Positions 1 through 7,229 of a stretch of DNA of 64,000 nucleotides are shown piece after piece (position 1 is the stretch's first letter; every line of letters starts with the position of its first letter). The stretch is from NCBI RefSeq assembly GCF_003259315.1, contig NZ_QLLT01000001.1, positions 124,001-188,000 of the forward strand. The letters run 5' to 3'. The notes under the pieces were generated by a model. It saw nothing but the letters and a program-made list of their open reading frames with translations. It did not search any database and had not been told where the DNA came from. A program made the position numbers and the translations under genes. The DNA is from Kitasatospora sp. SolWspMP-SS2h. Lineage in GTDB: Bacteria > Actinomycetota > Actinomycetes > Streptomycetales > Streptomycetaceae.

Positions 1-648
1 GGAGTTCCAGGTGGAGTGGCCGCCGTCGAGGTAGACCTTGGCGTTCGGGTTGGCGGCGTGGAGGGTGGTGACGGCGCGGGCCAGCGAGGCGAACCGGTCG
101 TTCTGCTGCTGGGCGCTCAGGCAGGTGGTGAGCGCGATCGAGTCGGGCTCCAGCACCACCACAGCGCGCGAACTGCCCAGCCCGGCGGCGAACTTGCCGA
201 CCCACGCGTCGTACGAGGGCAGGTCGGGCGCGCCGCCGGCGGAGGCGCCGCCGCAGTCCCGGTTGGGGATCGCGTAGGCCACCAGCACCGGCACCTGGCC
301 GGCCTGGGCGGCGGCCGAGGTGACCGCGCGGACGTCGGAGGTGACGCTGTCGGGGCGGTAGTTGGAGAACCAGATGCCCTGCGGCTGGCTGGCGATCCGC
401 TTGGAGATCACCTGGGTGCGGGAGTCCCCGGGGTTGGCGGCGACCCACTTGACGACCTGCGAGGTCGGGTCCTTGTAGAACTGGGTGTCGGCGGCGAGGC
501 TGCCCTGCACGGCCGCGCCCGCGCCGCCCTGGGCGGCGACCACCAGGCCGACGGCCGAGGTCGCGGCGGCGAGGGCGAGGGCGGCGGCCCGACGGGTCGG
601 CCGGACGGGCGGGACGGGGGTGTGCCGGTGCGGGTCGGGGGTGTGCAC
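1..648 (-). CDS. Secreted GH6 cellulase (endoglucanase/cellobiohydrolase), 3' part missing
   Basis: The first 216 codons of a glycoside hydrolase family 6 enzyme, which cuts beta-1,4-glucan with inversion. The gene runs off the left edge. The GTG start at 648 has a GGAGG ribosome site nine bases upstream. The N-terminus is an Arg-rich, Ala/Leu-rich signal peptide of about 46 residues. Both GH6 signatures are visible: YAIPNRDCGG (the Asp assists catalysis in the family) and VVLEPDSIA (the Asp is the proton donor). No cellulose-binding module precedes the catalytic domain; one could lie in the missing C-terminus. The upstream CebR-type palindrome fits induction by cello-oligosaccharides. Confidence 0.93.
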   Translation of the reverse strand, partial: MHTPDPHRHTPVPPVRPTRRAAALALAAATSAVGLVVAAQGGAGAAVQGSLAADTQFYKDPTSQVVKWVAANPGDSRTQVISKRIASQPQGIWFSNYRPDSVTSDVRAVTSAAAQAGQVPVLVAYAIPNRDCGGASAGGAPDLPSYDAWVGKFAAGLGSSRAVVVLEPDSIALTTCLSAQQQNDRFASLARAVTTLHAANPNAKVYLDGGHSTWNS

Positions 649-988
649 GGTGTCCTCCGGTGGGGTGCTCTCGGGTGGGAGAGGCGGACGGCAGCCGGGT
701 GGGGGGCATGCTGACCGGGGCCGATGCGGGAGCCGGAGCGTGGGAGCGCTCCCGCAACGAACCGCGCCCGATGCTAGCGGCCCGCCCCGCCCTCACGGCA
801 GGCCCCGGACACCGCGAACTCCCGCCGCCCCGAACGACCCTGACTCCGCGCCACCGGGCCGAACCGCCGCCGAACCGCCGTCGAACAGGCCCTTCGCGCC
901 CGTCCCGCCCGCGCCCGGCCGTCTCGGGGAGCCGACCGGCCCCGCGAAACTTTCACCCGGGACGGAACGGGACCGGCGGCCGCCCCCC
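649..988. other. Intergenic region between GH6 gene and monooxygenase gene
   Basis: About 340 bases with no convincing gene; the open frames here lack ribosome sites and are shadows. It holds the GH6 promoter region and the palindrome at 741-753. I see no clear terminator for the monooxygenase gene that ends at 989. Confidence 0.6.
741..753. promoter_or_regulatory. CebR-type operator upstream of the GH6 gene
   Basis: TGGGAGCGCTCCC matches 13 of the 14 bases of the palindrome TGGGAGCGCTCCCA, the known site of the LacI-family cellobiose regulator CebR/CelR in Streptomyces and Thermobifida. It lies about 93 bases upstream of the GH6 start. No cebR gene is in the window. Confidence 0.8.
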
Positions 989-2170
989 TCACCCCTGCGG
1001 CGCCCGGGCGGGCTCGGGCAGGTCGAGGGTGGCGATGTCCTCCCCCATCGCGAGCATCCGGTCCAGCAGCGGGCGTCGGCCGAGCAGGGTGTTGCGCAGC
1101 CACAGGCCGCGGGCGGTGCGCGGGGCGAGGAAGGGCCCGGTGCGGTCGCCGCCGCGCTGGCAGCGCCGGGCGTAGGGGCGGACGGTGCGTTCGTAGCGGG
1201 TGAGTGCGGTGCGGTGGTCGCCGTCGGCGCGGGCGAGTTCGGCGGCCAGGACGTACGCGGCGACCAGGGCGGTGCCGGTGCCCATGCCGCCGATGGTGGC
1301 GCCGCAGGCGGCGTCGCCGAGCAGGGCGATCCGGCCGTCGGACCAGGCGGGGACGTCGGCGCGGCTGATCGAGTCGACGTACAGGTCGCGGTCGTCGACC
1401 TCGTCCAGGGTGGCGAGCAGGTGCGGGACGGGGTGCGGCAGGTCGGCGAAGCGTTCGCGCAGCAGGGCCTTGAGGCGGGCGGGGTCGTGCCGGTCGAGGG
1501 GGAGTTCGGGCGAGGCGAACAGCAGGAAGGCGCCGGCCCGGTCGGGGTCGCGGGGGTCGGCCCCGGCGGCGGCGAGTCGGCCGGGGGTGTTGATGCCGGT
1601 GCTGCCGGCGGGCAGGCCGAGGCGGTTGGGGAAGGGCCAGGTGGCGGCGTAGTAGCCGAGGTGGCGGACGTAGCGCCGTTCCGGCCCGAAGGCGAGGGCG
1701 CGGACCCGGGAGTGCAGGCCGTCGGCACCGATCACCAGGTCGAAGTGCCGTTCGGGGGCGTGCCGGAAGGAGACCAGGACGCCGTCGGGCCGCTGCCGCA
1801 GGGCGGTGGCGGTGTCGCCGAACAGGTACTCGGTGCCGGGCGCGCTGTGCCGGTGCAGCAGCCGGACGAGGTCGCCGCGCGGGATCTCCACCTCGCCCCC
1901 GGCGAACTCGGCGGGCAGCCGCAGCCTGGTCCGGCCGCGCGGGTCGGTGAAGGTCATGGGGGTGCCGCCGGTGCGGTGCGCGCGCAGTTCGTCCAGCAGG
2001 CCCATCCGGCGCAGGACGGTCAGGTGGGTGGGGCCGCGGAAGTCGACGGCCTGCCCGCCGGCCCGCGGTCCGGGGGCGAGTTCGACCACGGTGGGCCGGT
2101 GTCCGTACCGGGCGAGCCAGTACGCGAGCGCGGGGCCGCCGATGCCGGCGCCGGAGATCAGTATCCGCAC
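989..2170 (-). CDS. FAD-dependent monooxygenase (PHBH/UbiH fold)
   Basis: A 393-residue single-component flavin monooxygenase. The N-terminal Rossmann motif GAGIGGPALA (residues 7-16) binds the ADP part of FAD, and the second FAD motif is IALLGDAACG near residue 285. The family adds one oxygen to aromatic or polyketide substrates using NAD(P)H. The GTG start at 2170 has GAGGAGG just upstream; the longer open frame has no ribosome site. It diverges from a TetR gene, and such pairs usually mean that the regulator represses the oxygenase until a ligand appears. Substrate unknown. Confidence 0.88.
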   Translation of the reverse strand: MRILISGAGIGGPALAYWLARYGHRPTVVELAPGPRAGGQAVDFRGPTHLTVLRRMGLLDELRAHRTGGTPMTFTDPRGRTRLRLPAEFAGGEVEIPRGDLVRLLHRHSAPGTEYLFGDTATALRQRPDGVLVSFRHAPERHFDLVIGADGLHSRVRALAFGPERRYVRHLGYYAATWPFPNRLGLPAGSTGINTPGRLAAAGADPRDPDRAGAFLLFASPELPLDRHDPARLKALLRERFADLPHPVPHLLATLDEVDDRDLYVDSISRADVPAWSDGRIALLGDAACGATIGGMGTGTALVAAYVLAAELARADGDHRTALTRYERTVRPYARRCQRGGDRTGPFLAPRTARGLWLRNTLLGRRPLLDRMLAMGEDIATLDLPEPARAPQG

Positions 2171-2231
2171 GTGCTTCCTCCTCGGGTGGCGTCGCCGCCG
2201 AGAAACTGCGTCCATAGGACGCGGTTCATTG

Positions 2232-2250
2232 CTGTGTACGGTAGACACAG
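2232..2250. promoter_or_regulatory. Probable TetR operator between divergent genes
   Basis: CTGTGT-N7-ACACAG is an inverted repeat with perfect 6-base arms, placed 62 bases before the monooxygenase start and 45 before the TetR start. Position and size fit an operator shared by both promoters. Confidence 0.6.
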
Positions 2251-2294
2251 TTCCGGGCCGCGCACAAGGCCGGCCCGCGGAGCGAGGAGGGACC

Positions 2295-2993
2295 GTGCCG
2301 GAACCGAACGCGGCGCTGCGGCTGCTGTGGGGCCCGCCCGCCCGGCCGACCCGGGGGCCGAAGCCGTCCCTGAGCCTGGAGTCGATCGCCCGCGCCGGGG
2401 TCGGCGTCGCGGACGCCGAGGGCCTGGCGGCGGTGTCCATGCAGCGGGTCGCGGGGCTGCTCGACCACACCAAGATGGCGCTGTACCGGTACGTGCCGGG
2501 CAAGGCCGAACTGGTCGCCCTGATGGTCGAGCACGCCGCGGGCGACCCCCCGCCCGCGAGCGACGCCCCGTGGCGCGAGCAGCTCGCCGACTGGGCCCAC
2601 CGGATGTCCGCCGTGCTGGCCGCCCACCCCTGGCTGCTGGACGCCCTCGCCGCCCCGCGCCCCACCGGCCCGCGCGAACTGGCCTGGCTGGAACGGGTGG
2701 TGGCGGCCCTCGACGGCCACGGCCTGTCCGGCGCGGAACGCATGGACGCCGCCGTCCTGCTGGTCGGCCACGTCCGCACCATCGCCGCCCAGCACCGCCA
2801 GTCCCGCGACGGCTCCCCCGAGGCCGAACTCCTGCGCGCCCTGGGCGATCTGGTCCAGACCCACGCCGACCGCTACCCCGCCCTCGCCGCCGCCCTCGCC
2901 GAACCCCCCGGTGGCCGCGACGACGCCTACGACTTCGGCATCGCCCGCATCCTCGACGGCATCGCCGCCCTGATCGACCACCGCACCCGCTGA
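2295..2993 (+). CDS. TetR/AcrR-family transcriptional regulator
   Basis: A 232-residue regulator. After a basic lead (RPTRGPKPSL) the N-terminal helix-turn-helix reads SIARAGVGVADAEGLAAVSM...KMALYRYVPGKAELV, the TetR DNA-binding pattern. The C-terminal half (from about residue 90) is the TetR_C_1 type of ligand domain. The GTG start at 2295 has GGAGGG at 2286-2291. It is transcribed away from the flavin monooxygenase gene and probably controls it through the inverted repeat between them. The inducer cannot be read from the sequence. Confidence 0.9.
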   Translation: MPEPNAALRLLWGPPARPTRGPKPSLSLESIARAGVGVADAEGLAAVSMQRVAGLLDHTKMALYRYVPGKAELVALMVEHAAGDPPPASDAPWREQLADWAHRMSAVLAAHPWLLDALAAPRPTGPRELAWLERVVAALDGHGLSGAERMDAAVLLVGHVRTIAAQHRQSRDGSPEAELLRALGDLVQTHADRYPALAAALAEPPGGRDDAYDFGIARILDGIAALIDHRTR

Positions 2994-3065
2994 CCCTCCC
3001 CCGCCCGGCACCCGGACGCTCCACGCCTTCGCCCGGGCCCGGGAAGGGCCTGGCGCGGCACCGGC

Positions 3066-3081
3066 TGAGTACCCGTACTCA
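3066..3081. promoter_or_regulatory. Palindrome TGAGTAC-N2-GTACTCA, copy 1
   Basis: A perfect 7-base inverted repeat with a 2-base centre (CC), 45 bases upstream of the start at 3127. The same half-sites occur at 21053-21068 upstream of an unrelated gene. A 2-base loop is too small for an RNA hairpin, so a dimeric protein site is more likely. Confidence 0.5.
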
Positions 3082-3126
3082 TGCGTCCGGCCCCCGGCTC
3101 GCCGAGGGTGGAGCCGGAGGTGCGGG

Positions 3127-3849
3127 ATGACGGGGAAGCGGAGGTCGCTCGCGACCGAGTGCGCCAGGACGCTGGGGCTGGTCGGGGCGCTCGTCCTGGC
3201 GCGGTTCGGCGGGACGAACCTCAGCGGGCCGTCGAAGCGGAAGCTGCGGCGGCTGGTCGGGTCGCCCGGGGTGGAGTCGCGCCGGGCGGCGGCGGAGCGC
3301 GCGATGGGAGCGGTGGTCGAGCGGGTGGGCGCGTGCGGGGGGCTGGAGCACGTGGTGACGCACTGGGCGGAGACCTTCTCCCGGCGCACCGAGTTCGCGG
3401 GTTTCGGCTCCCCCGCCGCCCGCAAGGTCACCTGCGAGCTGCGGGCCGTCGCCTACTTCGGGGTCCGCGGCGAGGTGGCCGACGTCCTGGACGGGCTCCG
3501 GCGGTACGGCCTCGCGGACTGGCTGCCGCCTGCGGAGTACGGCCCGGCCCGGTCCGGCGGCCCGGAGTTCGGCACTCCGGAGCTGCGGATCGACTGGGAC
3601 CGGCCGGGGTCGCCGCTCCCGCTCCGGGACGGGGTGCGGGCGCCGCGCCGGGGGATCGGCTCCGGCCGGCTGCGCCACCGGCGCTGGAGCGTCCCGCCCC
3701 GATCGCCGGGCCGGACCACCCGGACCGACCGGGCGGACCGGGCGCGGCTGGCGGACGCGCGGGCCCGGTGCGGCACCCTGCTGGTGCTGCGCCTCGGCGG
3801 GCCGGGCCGGTACGGCGGGACCCGCTTCACCGTCCGGTACGAGAAGTGA
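3127..3849 (+). CDS. Protein of unknown function, 240 aa
   Basis: I do not recognise this protein. The ATG at 3127 has GGAGG six bases upstream, and third codon positions are strongly G/C, so it is probably real. The first 30 residues include a modestly hydrophobic stretch (TLGLVGALVLARFG) without a clear signal peptidase site. The middle (90-150) is mixed alpha/beta-like. The C-terminal third is rich in Arg, Pro and Gly and looks poorly ordered. A palindrome sits 45 bases upstream. No operon partner: the next gene is on the other strand. Confidence 0.65.
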   Translation: MTGKRRSLATECARTLGLVGALVLARFGGTNLSGPSKRKLRRLVGSPGVESRRAAAERAMGAVVERVGACGGLEHVVTHWAETFSRRTEFAGFGSPAARKVTCELRAVAYFGVRGEVADVLDGLRRYGLADWLPPAEYGPARSGGPEFGTPELRIDWDRPGSPLPLRDGVRAPRRGIGSGRLRHRRWSVPPRSPGRTTRTDRADRARLADARARCGTLLVLRLGGPGRYGGTRFTVRYEK

Positions 3850-3856
3850 TGGTCCG

Positions 3857-3976
3857 TCAGTATTCCCGGCCGCGCGGGTCGGCGCGGTGGCGGCCGCGGC
3901 GGGCGGAGCCGCGGGTCGCGGTGACGGCCGCGGCGAGGATCATGGGGGTGAGCAGCAGGAGCATGGTGAGTTGCAT
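3857..3976 (-). CDS. Small membrane peptide, 39 aa
   Basis: An open frame of 39 residues. The ATG at 3976 has a very good GGAGG ribosome site seven bases upstream. The peptide has one hydrophobic segment (LTMLLLLTPMILAAAVTA, residues 3-20) followed by a strongly basic tail (TRGSARRGRHRADPRGREY). This is the layout of a single-span membrane peptide with a cytoplasmic positive tail. A perfect 18-base palindrome lies 31 bases upstream. It is separated from the unknown gene at 3127-3849 by only 7 bases, tail to tail. Function unknown; it could also be a leader peptide or the toxin-like half of a small RNA-controlled pair. Confidence 0.55.
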   Translation of the reverse strand: MQLTMLLLLTPMILAAAVTATRGSARRGRHRADPRGREY

Positions 3977-4006
3977 GTGGTGCCTCCGGGTGGTCCGGTT
4001 CCTGCT

Positions 4007-4024
4007 GGTGCGGGTACCCGCACC
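4007..4024. promoter_or_regulatory. Perfect 18-bp palindrome upstream of the small peptide gene
   Basis: GGTGCGGGTACCCGCACC reads the same on both strands. It lies 31-48 bases upstream of the 39-aa peptide start, where an operator overlapping the promoter would be expected. No loop is available, so a dimeric regulator site is more likely than a hairpin. Confidence 0.5.
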
Positions 4025-4137
4025 TGGCGCGGACATGTGGACCGCCCTCCCGGGTCACCCGCCCGGACCGCGCCGCGGCCCGGATCTCGCCCGGTCGGTC
4101 GCCCACCAACCGGGGATCTTCCCGGGCAGACGATCCG

Positions 4138-4923
4138 TCAATCTGCTTCCCGGGGGCGCTCGGGCAGCACGATCGGCGCGCCCCCGCGCGGATGCGCCAG
4201 TACCTCCACGGGGTGGCGGTAGACCCGGCTGAGCAGGTCGGCGTCCAGGATCTCCGCGGTGGGGCCGACGGCGACGGTGCGTCCGGCGTCCAGCAGCGCG
4301 ATCCGGTCAGCGTGCGCGGCGGCCAGCGTCAGGTCGTGCAGGACGACGACCACGCCGTGTCCGGCGTCGGCACGTTCCCGGGCGACCCGCAACACGAGTT
4401 CCTGGTGGCGCAGGTCGAGCGCGGCGGTGGGTTCGTCGAGCAGCAGCAGCGCGGTGTCCTGGGCGAGGACGCGGGCCAGCGCGACCCGGGCCCGTTCGCC
4501 GCCGGAGAGCGCGGTGAACGGGCGTTCGGCCAGGTGCGCGCAGTCGGTGGCGGCCATCGCGCGGGCGACGGCCCGTTCGTCCTGGTCGGCGGTGCGGCGG
4601 CCGGCCCAGGGGGCGCGTCCCATCCGGACCACCTCGACGGCGGGGAACGGGAAGGACACCTCGTGGGTCTGCGGCAGCAGGGCCCGGCGGCGGGCGAGTT
4701 CGGCGGGCCGGTACCCGGCCAGCGGGCGGCCGTCGATCCGCACCTCGCCGCGGGCCGGGCGCTGGTCGCCCGCCAGGACGGACAGCAGGGTGGACTTGCC
4801 GGCGCCGTTGGGGCCGAGCAGCGCCAGGATCTCCCCGGCCCGCACGGCCAGGTCGACGTCCGCCAGCAACTCCCGTCCCCCGGCGGCGAAACCGATCCCG
4901 TCGGCTTGCAGCAGCACGGTCAT
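4138..4923 (-). CDS. hmuV: Haem ABC transporter ATP-binding protein
   Basis: The 261-residue ATPase of a haem importer. Walker A is GPNGAGKST (near residue 38), the signature is LSGGERARVALAR, Walker B is LLLLDEPTAALD, and the switch His is in VVVLHDL. The long FPFPAVEVVRMGRAPW segment is typical of the HmuV/FecE group. Its ATG overlaps the stop of the permease gene by four bases (ATGA), so the two are translationally coupled. Last gene of hmuTUV. Regulated with the operon by the iron box at 7136. Confidence 0.93.
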   Translation of the reverse strand: MTVLLQADGIGFAAGGRELLADVDLAVRAGEILALLGPNGAGKSTLLSVLAGDQRPARGEVRIDGRPLAGYRPAELARRRALLPQTHEVSFPFPAVEVVRMGRAPWAGRRTADQDERAVARAMAATDCAHLAERPFTALSGGERARVALARVLAQDTALLLLDEPTAALDLRHQELVLRVARERADAGHGVVVVLHDLTLAAAHADRIALLDAGRTVAVGPTAEILDADLLSRVYRHPVEVLAHPRGGAPIVLPERPREAD

Positions 4924-6032
4924 GCCCAGCCTCCCTGGCGGCGTCGGGTGCGGCGCAGCAGCCAGAAGAAGAACGGGCTGCCGAGGAGTGCGGTGAGGAC
5001 GCCGAGCGGGAGTTCGGCGGGTGCGGCGAGGGTGCGGGCGGCGAGGTCGCCGGCGACCAGGACGAGCGCCCCGCCGACGGCGGAGGCGGGCAGCAGGAAG
5101 CGGTGGCCGGGGCCGGCCAGCATCCGCAGCAGGTGCGGGACGACCAGGCCGACGAAGCCGATGATGCCGCTGACCGCGACGGCCGCGGCGGTGAGCAGCG
5201 CGACCACGGTGATCAGCACGATCCGCATCCGTTCGACGTCCACGCCCAGGTGCCGGGCGGGGCGTTCGCCGAGCGCGAGCAGGTCCAGGCGGCGGGCGTA
5301 GCGGGGGGCGACGGCCAGGCCGAGGGCGGCGAACGGCAGCACGGCCAGCACCTTCGTCCAACCGGCCTGGGAGAGCGAGCCGAGCTGCCAGAACGTCACC
5401 TGGCTGATCGCGGCGGTGTCGGCGGTGAACAGCAGCAGGCCGATCAGCGCGCCGCAGAACGCGTTGACGGCGATGCCGGTGAGCAGCAGGGTGACCACCT
5501 CGGTGCGGCCGCCGCTGCGCGACATGGCGTAGACGGCGCCGACGGTGAGCAGGCCGGAGGCGAACGCGGCGGCGGTGACCGTCCAGGAGCCGAGCGCGTC
5601 CAGGCCGAGCACGATGCAGCTGACGGCGCCGACCGCGCCGCCGGAGGAGACGCCGATCACGGCGGGTTCGGCCAGCGGGTTGCCGAACACGCCCTGCATC
5701 AGCGCCCCGGCGCAGCCGAGCGCGCCGCCGACCAGCAGGGCCAGCACCACCCGGGGCAGCCGGACGTTCCACAGCACCGATTCGGGGACCCGCTCCAGGG
5801 CGTGGCCGCCGAGGTGGGCGCGGTGGGCGAGCGAGGCGAGGATGTCGCCGAGCGGGATGGCGTAGGCGCCGGTGCCGGCGGCGAGCAGCGCGCAGGCGAG
5901 CAGGGCGGCGCACAGGCCGGCCAGCAGCAGCGGGCGCCGGTCGCGGGCGGCCTTCTTCACCAGGGGGGTCGCGGCGGCGGCGGTCCCGCCGGTCGGGCCG
6001 GTCGGACCGGTCTCGGGCAGGGTGGCGGTCAC
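4920..6032 (-). CDS. hmuU: Haem ABC transporter permease (FecCD family)
   Basis: A 370-residue membrane protein of the FecCD/BtuC family with about ten hydrophobic segments. Family motifs include RLPRVVLALLVGGALGCAGA, GNPLAEPAVIGVSSG and, near the C-terminus, GIIGFVGLVVPHLLR (coupling helix) and ELPLGVLTALLGSPFFFWLL. The homodimer passes haem from HmuT across the membrane. The GTG start at 6032 overlaps the hmuT stop (GTGA), and the stop overlaps the hmuV start. The N-terminus has a short Thr/Gly/Pro-rich lead before the first segment. Confidence 0.94.
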   Translation of the reverse strand: MTATLPETGPTGPTGGTAAAATPLVKKAARDRRPLLLAGLCAALLACALLAAGTGAYAIPLGDILASLAHRAHLGGHALERVPESVLWNVRLPRVVLALLVGGALGCAGALMQGVFGNPLAEPAVIGVSSGGAVGAVSCIVLGLDALGSWTVTAAAFASGLLTVGAVYAMSRSGGRTEVVTLLLTGIAVNAFCGALIGLLLFTADTAAISQVTFWQLGSLSQAGWTKVLAVLPFAALGLAVAPRYARRLDLLALGERPARHLGVDVERMRIVLITVVALLTAAAVAVSGIIGFVGLVVPHLLRMLAGPGHRFLLPASAVGGALVLVAGDLAARTLAAPAELPLGVLTALLGSPFFFWLLRRTRRRQGGWA

Positions 6033-7057
6033 TCGGCGTCCCGGTGCAGCTGGGTGGCGATGTCGCGCAGCACCTCGGGGGTGCGCGGGCCGTAGGAGAG
6101 CAGGCGGCCGTCGTCGACGGCGATGATCCGGCGGTCGAGTCCGGCGGGGGTCTGGGCGACGCCGGGGAGGCGGAGCAGGCCGTCGACGCCGCCGACCGAC
6201 TCCAGGCCCTTGGTCATCACCAGGATCGCGTCGGGGGCGGCCTTGACCAGGGCTTCGCTGGTGAGCGGGGTGAAGTCGCCGGTGAGGTGGGCGGCCGTGC
6301 CGGCGTCCTCGCCGCCGGCGGCCTCGATGAGCGAGGGCGCGCCGGAGTCGGGGCCGCCGAGCAGGAAGACGGAGGCGCTGCCGCGCAGGTAGAGGAAGGC
6401 GACCTTGGGGCGGGTGGCCCCGGCGGCCGGGAGCTGCGCCTGCACGTCGGCGATCTGACGCCGGGTGCGCTCCTTGAGCCGGGCCCCGGCCTCGGGCACG
6501 CCGAGGGCGGCGGCGACCCGGTCGATCCGGGGGCCGACGTCGTCGAGCCTCTTGGCGTCGTCCAGGACGATCAGTGGGACGCCGGCGGCGCGGATCTGGT
6601 CGACGGCCTCGGCGGGGCCGGTGCTGCGGTCGGCGAGCACCACGGTGGGGTGCAGGGAGAGCACGCCCTCGGCGGAGACCTCGTGGGCCTGGGTGATGAC
6701 GGGGAGTTTCGCGGCCTGCTCGAAGGTGGTGGACACGTCCCGGGCCACCGCGCGGTCGCCGAGGCCGAGGCTGAACACCAGCTCGGCCAGGCTGCCGTCG
6801 AGCGGGATGATCCGGTCCGCGCTGGTGACGGTGACCTGTCGGCCGTCGGCGGAGGGGACGGTGACGGGCAGGCGGGGCGCGGGGGTGTCGGGCAGCGCCT
6901 CGATCCGGTCGGGGTCGGCGGCGACGGAGGCGGAGGCCGCCGGTGCGCCGGGGGCGGCCTCGCCGGTGGAGCAGGCGGCGGCGCCGAGCAGGAGTCCGAG
7001 GACGGCGAGCAGGACGGCGGGGGCGGTTCTGGTCCGGTCGCGGAGGGTGCGGGTCAA
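6029..7057 (-). CDS. hmuT: Haem-binding lipoprotein of ABC transporter
   Basis: A 342-residue substrate-binding lipoprotein. Arg-rich N-terminus, hydrophobic core and lipobox LGAAAC (Cys near 29), then a Ser/Ala/Pro linker and a periplasmic-binding-protein-like domain with DRIIPLDGSLAELVFSLGLGDRAVARD, characteristic of the haem type rather than the siderophore type. The start is read as TTG at 7057, with GAAAGG about 7 bases upstream; this is the only start that keeps the signal peptide intact. First gene of hmuTUV, divergent from the HtaA genes across an iron box. Confidence 0.9.
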   Translation of the reverse strand: MTRTLRDRTRTAPAVLLAVLGLLLGAAACSTGEAAPGAPAASASVAADPDRIEALPDTPAPRLPVTVPSADGRQVTVTSADRIIPLDGSLAELVFSLGLGDRAVARDVSTTFEQAAKLPVITQAHEVSAEGVLSLHPTVVLADRSTGPAEAVDQIRAAGVPLIVLDDAKRLDDVGPRIDRVAAALGVPEAGARLKERTRRQIADVQAQLPAAGATRPKVAFLYLRGSASVFLLGGPDSGAPSLIEAAGGEDAGTAAHLTGDFTPLTSEALVKAAPDAILVMTKGLESVGGVDGLLRLPGVAQTPAGLDRRIIAVDDGRLLSYGPRTPEVLRDIATQLHRDAE

Positions 7058-7135
7058 CCTCGGGCCTTTCTCGGTGCGTTGACGTCCCGTCGAGGCCGCC
7101 GAGGGGGGTCACGGCCGGGACACTTGACTCATATA

Positions 7136-7154
7136 TTAGGTTAGCCTTACCTCA
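7136..7154. promoter_or_regulatory. Iron box (DtxR/IdeR/DmdR1 operator)
   Basis: TTAGGTTAGCCTTACCTCA agrees with the actinobacterial iron-box consensus at about 17 of 19 positions. It sits between hmuT and the first HtaA gene. A TAATAT -10-like element at 7133-7138 (minus strand) overlaps it, and a TTGACT -35-like element (plus) lies at 7124-7129. Iron-loaded DtxR-type repressor would block both directions. Confidence 0.85.
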
Positions 7155-7229
7155 ATTGAGCAAGGGGGCCGCCTCCCCCCGCACCCCTTGCCACCTGCCC
7201 GTTTCCCCTCCGCCGAGGAGTGATCCGCC

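Noticed and set aside
485..3130. Long plus-strand frame of 881 codons
   Set aside because: It lies antisense to the GH6 and monooxygenase genes, is compositionally biased (Pro/Arg/Gly) and has no ribosome site; recognisable protein families occupy the other frames.
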